From positions 3,711,027 to 3,775,026 of the forward strand of contig NC_020167.2 in assembly GCF_000224145.3 (NCBI RefSeq): a stretch of 64,000 nt of DNA, in the 5' to 3' direction. The notes under the pieces are model-generated. The model did not search any database. It was not told where the DNA came from and saw only the letters and a list, made by a program, of their open reading frames with translations. The stretch's first letter is position 1; each line of letters opens with the position of its first letter. Shown here piece by piece: positions 11,201 through 23,475 of the stretch. The position numbers and the translations under genes were made by a program. Origin of the DNA: Ciona intestinalis (Eukaryota; Chordata; Ascidiacea; Phlebobranchia; Cionidae).

Positions 11201-13896
11201 GTTAGTATCTTAGCCAAGAGCATATATGCCCACAATGGTACCGAACCAGTACCCTCTTGGCTAGAGGAAGATACTTTAACTAATGGGTCACAGTCAAGTA
11301 AAAGCAAAAACTGTCAGAAATTCAGTATGATTCAAAGTAAATATCACAAACCAGAAGGTGTGTTGTGACCGTAATAACACATCAGCATTGGTTTGACTTC
11401 ATTTGTGAAAGTAGGGCTAAGTAAAGGTTGGTTTTGTTCAATGCGTGTAACGGATATGAAACCAGATGGTGTGAATTCACTTTGTCCGATGTCACAATCC
11501 AAGTAATAAACATGTTTGTGGCTGAAATTAAAATTTGACTTTTTAGTGTTATGATTATAACGGACTAGTCTTGTTTTAAATTAATAAAAAATGTTAAGTT
11601 CGCCTTTTGTTGTAACATTTAAACGTTGGTTCTTAAACTGTTGAAGAAACCCAACAGTTTTACTTTAACAAATAATATAATAATGACTGGTATAAGTACG
11701 ATCATAGTATAAAAATTTCGTGATTTATATTGCCTAACGATGGTGCAACTATTTTGAGCATGAACTACAGTTGTCATGTAAAATGTTGTGTACATTTTCC
11801 GTTCACTCATGAACTCTGGTCATTTGTTAGTTTGCAATAATTAGTAAGTTTTACACTGAATTTGAAATAGGTTACCCTCTAACCTATAGGTTATGTAAGA
11901 AATTGAACTGTTAAGTAGCAAAATATTATACATATATATGCAAATTTTGATTCGCAAAATGAAAATTCATAAATTGTACAAATAATATTACTTACTCGCT
12001 TAGTAGACGATTAACAAGATATCTGTTAAATGTTGATTTTCCAACATTTTTACCACCAGCAGTTACAATTACAGGATATGATTGGGTATTGTTGTCATGA
12101 CTTCGTAGTGAATTAACAGCTTCCGTATAAGAATTGTGTTCAATGAAATATCTGATAATAGTTACAATGATTAACACGTATCGTTAGAAAACCGAATGCA
12201 AACAGACTAATAGAAGCTAAAACTTTTTTTTGATTAAATGAATAAAATACATGTTTTTATCCTTAAGCGTTAGGGCAATAACAGTCAATACAAATCTTTT
12301 ATTTCATACAACACATGCTTTGTGGTTTATTGTTTTGTTGGTGTATTGCTAAAAATTTGACAGCCGATTGATGACAATGTCACATAAAAAAGATTTTCTG
12401 CCCAAGGACACGTGTCTACAATGGTAGCAGCATCCAGCATGGAACCCAGTAATTTTAGTTAGAATCATCCGACCACTGAGCGCCAACAATATACCAAATT
12501 AATATGTGAGTTACACATTACATTGAGTTACCTGGATGTTGAACATAAGAAACATTGTTTGCATAACACCCTAAAGTCCTTCACTTCAGTTATTGATGGA
12601 GTAAAAATATCTGGATAGCCAGGATAGCTGAGTGTTTGGATTGAGGTTGATTGGAACAACAGAATAACTTCATATTTGTCTAAGGTGTCTGGTGATATAA
12701 AGAAAAACTATATTATGTACTTAAGGTAAACATTTTTACACTGTAAAGAGATAAAACAAATGCACGTATATGCTTTAAATGTTTATACTTTTCTTAGTAA
12801 AGCTTTTGGTATATCCCTCATTGTAGCTTATACAAAGTGAAAGTTGATACATTTAGGTGCAGAGGTCATGTTTATATTGGAACTGACTGTATATATGAAG
12901 ATTTGTACACTGTACAGTAATATCCTATCAAGCAAACATGTATATCTACCTTTAATATTCGAAACTGCTGTTTTGTACTTTTTATAAATATCCTTTCTGC
13001 ATTGCTTTGTTTCAACAGCGATAGGACGCACAGTTGTTGCTACATGTGTAAGAGGGGCCATTATCACTTGTGGGGAGTTCTCAACACTAAGAGTGAACCC
13101 GTTAATTACGCACAAGCCACAAATTACAGACACTTTTGCACAACCATGAAGTTTGACGCCCTGTGTTGAATGTATGTTTAATATACTGTGGTTAAAACTT
13201 AAAATCACAGTATGTTAAATTTACCATTACGATGCTCCTATACTGAGAATGTCTTGAAGATTACTACTTAAGAATTTTTTACATGAATGATTAAAATATA
13301 TATACTTTATATCACTCACACTTAAAAGGGCTTTTAATGGCTTAAGTTAATCATTACAATGCTTATTTGGAAATAATGTTTAATGTATTGAATATTACTA
13401 GTAACAACTTTGTAGATCAAGGCATAAAACATAAATATAATTAATATAACTCACACTTGAAGTGCTTTTCATGGCAAGCAAGGCCGATTCATTATTTTTC
13501 TTTATAGGGAATAATTCACAGTCGTCCGGAAGTAGAGGACAAATATTGACCGACTCCAACATTCGACTCATTTGCTCCAGTTTATATTTCTTGTAAGGGG
13601 ACTGCAAAAATTAACACAGGTTTAACATTTACAAAGATTTTAAAACAATTTGTATACATTACCGGCATTAGTTCATCTTCTTGAGATTGAGAATTATCAC
13701 AAGAACTGCTGCAAAATGTAATTTCTTCTTTCGTCTCCTTATTTTCTGTTGAGATTTCCTCCTTTAACTTCATTCTTTTTGACTTCATGCTCTTGCAAAG
13801 TTTTGAATCTTTCATTTTCTTCGTGGTTTTTCTAATTTTATTCGATAGCTTGGTTTTTAAGTCCTTCTTTGAGGTGGACTTCTTTGCCCCAGCCAT
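8282..13896 (-). CDS. NOL9: Polynucleotide 5'-hydroxyl-kinase NOL9
   Basis: Nucleolar GRC3/CLP1-family kinase that phosphorylates RNA 5' ends during pre-rRNA (ITS2) processing. Exons on the minus strand: 13663-13896, 13455-13601, 12950-13160, 12532-12679, 11996-12151, 11352-11521, 10695-10846, 10330-10458, 9873-9994, 9282-9444, 8524-8730, 8282-8365, giving 640 codons (human 702). The N-terminus is Lys/Ser-rich, as in a nucleolar localisation signal. Walker A is AGGKNVGKSTF near residue 280; downstream are YYLDCDIGQSEFTP and VVNTMGW, both family signatures, and IGLGLVRGVE near the C-terminus. The last exon is tentative: reading through the 8524 donor would instead stop at 8488. The donors at 10695 (GTTGGT) and 10330 (GTTACC) are weak. 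Introns carry three SINEs and one MITE. Divergent from PLEKHB2. Confidence 0.9.
9522..9664. mobile_element. Degenerate copy of the ~195 bp TA-flanked MITE
   Basis: Begins TAGTAGGTTGGGGTAAGATG and ends CATCTTACCCCACAGTAC, matching the inverted termini of the MITE family that is abundant at 36-62 kb. Shorter and more diverged than the others; in a NOL9 intron. Confidence 0.65.
10045..10330 (-). repeat. SINE, body and tail (minus orientation)
   Basis: In reverse complement it reads GTGTCCTTGGCCAAGGCAC, AACAATTG..CAAACCCAG, GGTCTAAATTGTTAGCC, then a tail with AGTGAGCATAAGGTGTGTAA and CCCGTGTTCTAAC. It is the most complete body-to-tail copy here and sits directly against the NOL9 donor at 10330. 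Confidence 0.65.
11040..11275 (-). repeat. SINE (minus orientation)
   Basis: In reverse complement it carries GGTACTGGTTCGGTACCA (B-box region), the CTCCAACCCAGTGGTTCC body motif, GGCTAAATTGTCAGCC, and a diverged tail. In a NOL9 intron. Confidence 0.6.
12340..12490 (-). repeat. SINE head and 5' body (minus orientation)
   Basis: In reverse complement it has GGCGCTCAGTGGTCGGATGA (A-box region), CTGGGTTCCATGCTGG (B-box region) and ACGTGTCCTTGGGCA, then degenerates. In a NOL9 intron next to the exon at 12532. Confidence 0.6.
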
Positions 13897-14400
13897 GGTA
13901 CATTAATGTATTTTCTTTTTATTAGAAAACTAACAAAAACAACCACGTGGAATTGAAGTTAATCAACTCTATCAAAATATCACCAGGGAAATTCCCTAAG
14001 TAGAACTCTTACAGTTGGGCATGTGATCTACATGTTTAGTTATGAAATGATACCAATTTATAACATACCTCACTTTTTAAAAAAATTTTAGAATATTTTT
14101 ACGTTTAGGTAATTCTTTACCAGTGGTTCTATTTTATTGGATTTACGCAAATTCGAGAGCAAGTCACGAGGCATGACATCATATCACGTGATTATATTTA
14201 CCCATAGTGGTCAGCTGATACACAACTTTTGTTTTGCTGCGTATTCGTATACATTGACGTATCGTTCGTTTGTATACAGTTTTCGATTCGAAATTTGGTA
14301 ATTGTTACAGTTTTGAGTTAGGTATAAATATTTTAAATTATTTTGGAATTCAAGTTGTTAATTGGAACATTTATTTACATTCCGGCTTAATAAAAGTATA
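13897..14400. promoter_or_regulatory. Shared divergent promoter, NOL9 / PLEKHB2
   Basis: The two start codons face apart across 504 bp, so both promoters must lie here. Visible motifs are two CACGTG E-boxes (near 13944 and 14193, the second in the palindrome ATCACGTGAT) and TGACGTAT near 14255. No clear TATA box was seen. Functional use of these motifs is inference. Confidence 0.6.
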
Positions 14401-16599
14401 ATGTCTACAATACCAACGTTTAAAGCTGGCTGGCTGCTTCGACAAAGTAAGTTACTTCTTGTACTTTGTGTCCTATGTTCCATTTATATCTTTTGATGGG
14501 ATTAATTGGGCTAGTAAACAATAAGAATATATGTATGTGTCAATGTGTGTTTTGTTCATAGAGCATTGTAAGTTTGTAACTAATACTATACCTCTCCTTT
14601 GTTCATAGTTGTTTATATTTATTATTTGTTCCAATACTTGTTAGTTTCATAAAAAGCTAAATAAACTTATCTTATGTTAATTGTTTAATAACCTAATAAT
14701 TGTGGGATTTTTAAATTCAAAAATGTAATTTGTTTTTTTCCTTGTCATTTGTTGTCATGTAGGCAGCGTGTTGAAAAGATGGAAGAAGAATTGGTTTGTG
14801 TTGTATGGGGATGGAAATCTATCTTTCTATGAGGATGAGTCTCGTAAAGAGAAACATGGAAATTTTAACATAACTGCTGAGTGTGCTGCTATAAACACTG
14901 CCCTGGAGTGTAACGGTAGACTTTAACAATTCAGTTGTGATAAAAATATCATTTCTTCTGCTGTAAAGTATGATATACAAATATTCATTCAACAAAAATG
15001 CCCTAAAGCCTAAATGTAGCATTCTTATATTTGTTTCTATTATTGGATTTATTTCTATCTAATATGTTGTATAATATGTGTCATGTGATATGGTAATAGC
15101 TTAGTTGTAAATAATATATAGCATAACTTGTGGTTTGTGCGTGCAGTGTGGCTATTCCATATTGTTTTATTCCTGAAACAGCAAAAGTAACCACCCTATG
15201 TAATGGTAACACGGTAATACCATATTTCTAATGTAATCCAGTTGACCCTCCCGATCATCGTAACTTTGGCTGTTTGATGAAACTGATATCACGACACAAC
15301 AATAACCTGGTTCTCTGTGCAGCAAACTCTGATGAAGCTTTGTAAGTGTATGATGTTCTGTGCTACATTATTTAGTTTCTATATAATCCAATACTGTTAC
15401 TTACATATGCTGTCGCATAACAGGCTACTTGCTGGATAGTTTTACAGTACATGATATTGTTCTATTTTAACTATATATATGTATATATAGTTTTTTTTTG
15501 ATAGTGATATATTTTGTAATTATTTTTACTACTTTAACCTAGTAGTTGTAAGACCACATTTTTGGCTCGGACTGCAATTTATATCGGCTTTACCACTTAA
15601 TATAATGTAAGTACTTTACCAACTACTTTAAAATAATTTCTAATTTGTCTTTCTATCCAAATTGGCCAAATCTGGCATAAATTTTAATTTTTTACTCTCA
15701 ATATATAACAATATATAACACTATAGGATTGGCCTACAGATAATTTTTTTAGGTTTAACTAAAATCTATTTCTTCTTCCATCTTCAGGAGTTGGAAGATG
15801 ATGGTGGAGCAAATGATCCGAATCCGAACTGGAGGAAACACCAATCTCCGGAGGTGGAATTCTTACCCAAGTGTTCACAGAGCCAACTACCCGATACAAC
15901 GCAACACACCTGTATATTGTTATCCAAACTATGGGCCTGTGCAAGTTTGGTACAACGAATATGGGCAACCCTACTATGGTAAGATGTTGAAAGTTCAGTT
16001 GGAAACTTAGAATTGTAGTAATATTCACGTGAATTGTTTTATTTAATTCTTTCATAGAAGTTAACATTTTAATATTAAATGGTTGTTTGTTAAATTTATT
16101 TTCACTGTTTTTAAGACTACAAGATTTTTAATTCCACATTTTTTTAGTAACTGTGCAGAAGCTGCCCAAGACAGAGGTTTTAGGCGTCTCAGTATAGTAA
16201 CAACTACGACTTGCACTGTTTAATTTAAATTAGTGAATACTTATAGTTCAGGCAACTATAAAAACCAAGATAATCAGATTGTAATATCAGAATAAGTTGC
16301 ATCTAAAAGTCTTAATTTATGGTTCACAGTCTATCACAGAATAACATATGAGGTTTTATGAGGTAACGTATAAATTAATATATGTATTTTTTTTATTTCG
16401 GGAAACTTATTACTCTATATTCAATACTTTCATTTTATAGCTTAATATTTTACTATCCACAGTCCACCCACAAACCCAAGTTGTGACCGTGATACGAGAA
16501 CGTGATCCATATTATTATCGTAATGGGGATCTTATGTGGGGTGTAGCAGCAGGGGCAATGTTGGGTGCAGCTCTATACACTCCTTTCCTTTTCTTTTAA
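14401..16599 (+). CDS. PLEKHB2: Evectin-2-like PH-domain protein
   Basis: Evectin, a recycling-endosome/post-Golgi membrane protein whose N-terminal PH domain binds phosphatidylserine in the human family member. Exons: 14401-14446, 14763-14915, 15242-15341, 15788-15978, 16463-16599, with all phases agreeing and 208 codons (human about 222). The PH domain covers roughly residues 1-110 and opens with GWLLRQSSVLKRWKKNWFVL, retaining the basic residues used by human evectin-2 for lipid binding. A Tyr/Pro/Asn-rich linker follows. The C-terminal tail has the family VIRERD motif and then a hydrophobic anchor, LMWGVAAGAMLGAALY, ending in FLFF. The ATG at 14401 directly precedes the PH domain. PLEKHB1 is the alternative vertebrate paralogue; a single ancestral evectin is likely. 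Confidence 0.92.
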
Positions 16600-17313
16600 T
16601 CTTAACACACTATAGCAGCAGTATTCTGAAGATACGCTTCATGCCTTTTCTATTCATTTTTATTGTACTATTTCTATTTCACTCTTTGTAAACCTGTTTG
16701 TACGGCTTCTAAGCTGTCGTACAATTCTTATTCTAGTACGGTGATGGAAAACCTGTCATATGTGACCTGCTTGACTATTTAATGTTCCAACTTATAATGT
16801 ACAGTGTAGATTCTGATCAATTTATGCTTGGTGTGTTGCTTACCATTTAATAAGGTGAACATGTAAGAACACAACCCGAATCATGTATTCTACTGTAAAT
16901 ACAATTTTAATGCAGTTCAGAATGTGTTGGGTGCTGTTTTGAATGTCATATCTCAGTTGGTTCAATCGCGATCGTAAATTAGTAACTTTTTATTTTTTAA
17001 TTATGAATCCAAAACCATTCATCATCATTGTATTCTTGCTTTGCACATCTTTGCAGGTTGTAACATGGATGCCATTTTGGTCATGGTGTATACAACATTT
17101 TTGTGTTTGAACTTGTTAGCCTATAGTGGTAATTATGTGCTCTAATCACTATATTAACAGGCAACAGCACACTTTTAAATTGCGAGTAATTTTATTTGCA
17201 TTTAACACAAAGCTTGGTGATAGTTAAGTTACACAATTTTAGCTTGGTGATAGTTTGAGGTTACACAATTATATGCATGAGTAGAACTTTTCATCGCTTT
17301 AACATTCTTGCAG
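16600..17313. other. Convergent 3' interval, PLEKHB2 to ADH5
   Basis: Holds the PLEKHB2 3' UTR and the ADH5 3' UTR. On the minus strand an AATAAA lies at 17191-17196, about 120 bp past the ADH5 stop. A short tandem duplication (AGCTTGGTGATAGTT with GTTACACAATT, twice) lies at 17211-17270. Confidence 0.7.
17191..17196 (-). terminator. Polyadenylation signal, ADH5
   Basis: AATAAA on the minus strand, about 120 bp downstream of the ADH5 stop codon. Confidence 0.6.
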
Positions 17314-20293
<2,980 letters not shown>

Positions 20294-20758
20294 TTTGATC
20301 GTTTTAAGAATTAATTTCTTTTCGAAGAAAAAGTTCCAAGATCTATTTCACCTACAGGGATCGAAGGGAAAAAAGCTTAACAATATATTATTTACCAACA
20401 CATATATCGGTAATCAACAAATAGCATACACATTTACATAAGGTGGTTTAAAACAACCTATAAACATTCCCACGAAACACGCTGCTGTAACGTTGTTTCA
20501 GTCAAGACTCATCCCTGCTCGAATTATCAACTGTCTCTATAATAACTTTGGTAAACATCAACTCAAAATTTTTAGTATACGGTATCATGTTAGGGTATTT
20601 CCAAAAAAATCGCGCCGTTTTCACGGTAACGAAGTTGTGTGGAAATTTCTGTTCGCCCTTTTTATGCTTTTGAGATTACTAGAAATGTTATGGTCGTTTA
20701 ACATCGAATTTTAATACTTAACAACAGTTATCTTTGTCGAGCGCATAATACTGTAACA

Positions 20759-21016
20759 TTATTTTGCATCTATCATTGATTGGGCACCGGTAAAGGGATA
20801 TTTTAAAATAAAGGCAAATCTTTTAATCTTTAACAAATCTTCGTCTCGTCTTTCCCCACCCTGCCATGTGTGACTTGCTCCTACAGACGTACAATTATCA
20901 AATGCTGTGGTGCCAAACTGCCAACATAGTGCTGCCAACAAGGTTAGTACTATTATAATAAAGGAGAGCACAGCTTTAATAAATGAACACGTATTATAGT
21001 TGGCGTTTATTTTCAT
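20759..21016 (-). CDS. Hypothetical single-exon membrane protein (85 aa)
   Basis: The ORF starts at an ATG at 21016. A hydrophobic segment at about residues 12-30 (KAVLSFIIIVLTLLAALC) could be a signal anchor, followed by a mainly polar tail. An ATTAAA lies about 50 bp past the stop on the same strand. I do not recognise it. Part of the frame (GGTGGGGAAAGACGAGAC) resembles the MITE terminus found elsewhere, so it may be chance coding over a decayed repeat. No splice sites are needed. Confidence 0.3.
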   Translation of the reverse strand: MKINANYNTCSFIKAVLSFIIIVLTLLAALCWQFGTTAFDNCTSVGASHTWQGGERRDEDLLKIKRFAFILKYPFTGAQSMIDAK

Positions 21017-21537
21017 TGGCTTTTACGTTAGGGTAAGCACCATGTAAGTTACAGAATTCATTCATGTCACATTCGTATGAACGTTTTTATGGCGCCGTGG
21101 TTCTGCGCAGACCATACTTTTAGTGTCTATGGTTTAAAATGCAATTTGAATTTTGGTAAGTTAGATATTTTGCATTTATTAAATATTATCAAATATGTGT
21201 CATTGACAAGAATTAAATTTGTCAATTTTTAACATCTGTCGATTTGCTACTAATACGGTTCTCTTTGTTGTTTTACTTGATTTGATCTTTTCTACATTAA
21301 ATTTGGTATTAAGGTGTATTTTCACATATAGGAACACAAATGTAAAAACTTAACGATGTCAACGATGCCAAGTTTTTTTGATTTTTCATCTTTTAATTGT
21401 TATGCGCATGGCATACAACCTACACAGCGTTACTGAATAGACCCAAACTAAAGTAACTAATCAGAGTATGTGTTGTGAATTTATATCTTAATCTGTATGA
21501 AACATAAACCAAGAAGCAAAATTTGTTTAACTTGCAT

Positions 21538-21543
21538 TTTATT
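21538..21543 (-). terminator. Polyadenylation signal of the small peptide gene
   Basis: AATAAA on the minus strand about 19 bp downstream of the TAA at 21562-21564, implying a very short 3' UTR. Confidence 0.6.
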
Positions 21544-21561
21544 GAGCAATTAATGCGGTTC

Positions 21562-22193
21562 TTATAATGCGTCATTCATTACAAGGAGCATTTCTGTAAA
21601 GATATAAATATCTGTTTAATTTTAATATGTAAAAACCTAAGTTTAATTTTTGCTGTAAAAATACCAAAACATGTTTAGTCAAGTTAAATTCAACAGAAAT
21701 TATGAATTACCATTTATGACTTCATCCTTGAGCTGTTCAGTCATCGGACTGTAGATAAAAATTGTTAAATTAGTCATTCATGTCTCTTTGTCTCGATACA
21801 CCATTGGAATCTCCCACATACTGTATTAGGTGTTTGAAACTACATGACATTAGGCCTGCTGTTGTTTCTATCTTAACCCAATGGAAATATTGGTGAAGTA
21901 GCCTAGCTATACTATGAAAAATCAGTTAGGTTAATAGATCCACTGTATGACCCCCTTCCCAACCATATAGAGTAGAACCCACTAATATTGTTATCACTTA
22001 TATAATAAAGCCTTTCTGTAGGACCCTACTCATATAGATTAGAATATTTACCACCATACCTTTCCATGTCACCAGTATGTGCCCTTCTTCGTCTTACCCT
22101 GCGTCTCCCAGTTCCTTGCTGACAGTAGGTACACCCATCAGTGAGCTGCATGTAGCAGAGAAGTGCCAATACTAGCATCAGTTTCTTGTCCAT
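21562..22193 (-). CDS. Small secreted polybasic peptide, unrecognised (67 aa)
   Basis: Three-exon gene on the minus strand: 22060-22193 (ATG at 22193), 21711-21748 and 21562-21593 (TAA), with matching phases and GT/AG borders. The product opens with a textbook signal peptide, MDKKLMLVLALLCYMQLTDG. The predicted mature part begins CTYCQQGTG, runs into the polybasic stretch RRRVRRRR, then AHTGDMES and an acidic/amphipathic end (TEQLKDEVINEMLLVMNDAL). An AATAAA sits about 19 bp past the stop. The polybasic run suggests proprotein-convertase cleavage; the CxxC pair could be a disulfide. I know no homologue. An alternative donor at the phase-0 GTAAGA (22097) would lead to a stop after three codons, so the GTATGG donor at 22059 is preferred. 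The function is unknown; hormone, antimicrobial or structural peptide are all possible. Confidence 0.6.
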
Positions 22194-23475
22194 AGTTGTT
22201 AATGCATATTCAAGGCATTGTAGACTTTTTAAACACGAGTTTCAAGCAGTTTTTAGCGGAAAACTGTCTGCACAGGATAATTGACATGATTTTCTAGAAA
22301 TGATTGCGGTAACGCAAATTTATTCATATCTCATTTCGTTGTGTGTGTGCTTGCGGAAGTTTTGTTTAATTGCTAAGTTACAACATCTTTATGGTGTACT
22401 TATACATCTCGTGCTCACTGGCGAGGTATAGCATGGGTATCTTACTACCTTCTAATACACACATATTGTTTGTAATTATACACCTCTTGCTCACTGTCCA
22501 GTGTGGAATTATAACAAGGGGTTTCTTGGGTATCTTCTTATACACAAGACACATACGGTACTACCTATTCATACACCTCATGCTGTCATGCACAGTGTAG
22601 AGTTATAACATGGGTAACTTCTTATACTCCAGACACATATGGTGTATTCATGCACCTCATGCTCACAGTCTAGTTATAACATGAGTATCTCTTTATACAC
22701 CAGAGACCCATATTGTGATTATACACCTCATATCCTCATGTTCACTGTCCAGAGCAAATTATAACATGAGTATCTTCTTATACACTGGAGACATAGTGTA
22801 TTCATACACCTCATGCTCACTGTTGAGTAGTAGTAACATGGGTGTCTTTTGATTTTTACATCAGTCAAACACTTACATGATGTACTCATGATACGCCACA
22901 TTTTCGCTGTTACAATTAAGAGTGATATATTGTCGAAGCCAGACAATATTGTCACGTAACATTCATAATAAATCTCATGTTTCAACTTTTAGTTAGAACT
23001 TGTTGGTTGTGATTGTTTCCTGCTACATGCCTTCAAGCACAGAGTGTTTCATCTGTTGTGTAGCAGACCAGCAGGAATCATTCTTGTTGTGTGTACTGTC
23101 TGTCAGTTTAGTGTGTTTGCTTCAACAGCTACACTTTTTATTTGAAAGCTTTTCATATATTTTTTACATTGGCTACGTAGCATGTTTAAATGACTGTCGC
23201 TTTGCCGTTAATTTCCTTCTCTTCATTGTTTTGATGAAAATGACCTTCTTAATATAGCCTATTCATTTTAGATGCAACTTAATTTATGATATGTATTATT
23301 TGTGTGATATTGTAATTTATTCTACATTTCTACTATGTTATGATACTGCTCTTTCATTCTGTCTTATTGTGTCAGAAAATCGCCACAAAAGTTTCATAAT
23401 CACTTACTTTTACATCATAAACAAATTTCATCTGACTCTTCTTGTATTACGACACATTAACACTCTATTATAACA
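22194..23475. other. Intergenic, small peptide gene to INTS9 3' end
   Basis: The proximal ~150 bp should hold the peptide gene promoter (GTTTAAAAAG on the minus strand is TATA-like but weak). Then comes the tandem array at 22370-22860, then AT-rich sequence and the INTS9 3' UTR. Hydrophobic plus-strand ORFs at 23000-23473 lack coding support. Confidence 0.5.
22370..22860. repeat. Minisatellite, ~70-80 bp unit, about six copies
   Basis: Imperfect head-to-tail units. The consensus contains GTTATAACATGGGTATCTTC, then TATACACCAGACACATATGG, then ATACACCTCATGCTCACTG. Each unit has an internal ACACCA...TGGTGT hairpin. In reverse complement, GAGGTGTATGAA and CCATGTTATAAC match the tail of the local SINE (see 32590-32650), suggesting that the array is an amplified SINE tail. 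Confidence 0.75.

Larger units (their letters stand above)
20294..21561. other. Intergenic, ADH5 5' side to the small peptide gene
   Basis: The first few hundred bases should contain the ADH5 promoter; no motif is decisive. One single-exon ORF candidate lies at 20759-21016. Otherwise AT-rich sequence with nothing recognised. Confidence 0.5.

Noticed and set aside
20493-20714. 73-codon plus-strand ORF near the ADH5 promoter
   Set aside because: It begins at TTG, not ATG, immediately at an acceptor-like TTTCAG, and no upstream exon or family match was found.
22060-22100. Alternative GTAAGA donor at 22097 in the small peptide gene
   Set aside because: It is a good splice signal, but its phase gives a stop three codons into the next exon, whereas the GTATGG donor keeps frame through two more exons to a stop next to AATAAA.
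23000-23473. Hydrophobic plus-strand ORFs beside the INTS9 3' end
   Set aside because: T-rich composition makes Leu/Phe-rich frames by chance, and the 3' end overlaps the INTS9 3' UTR on the other strand.
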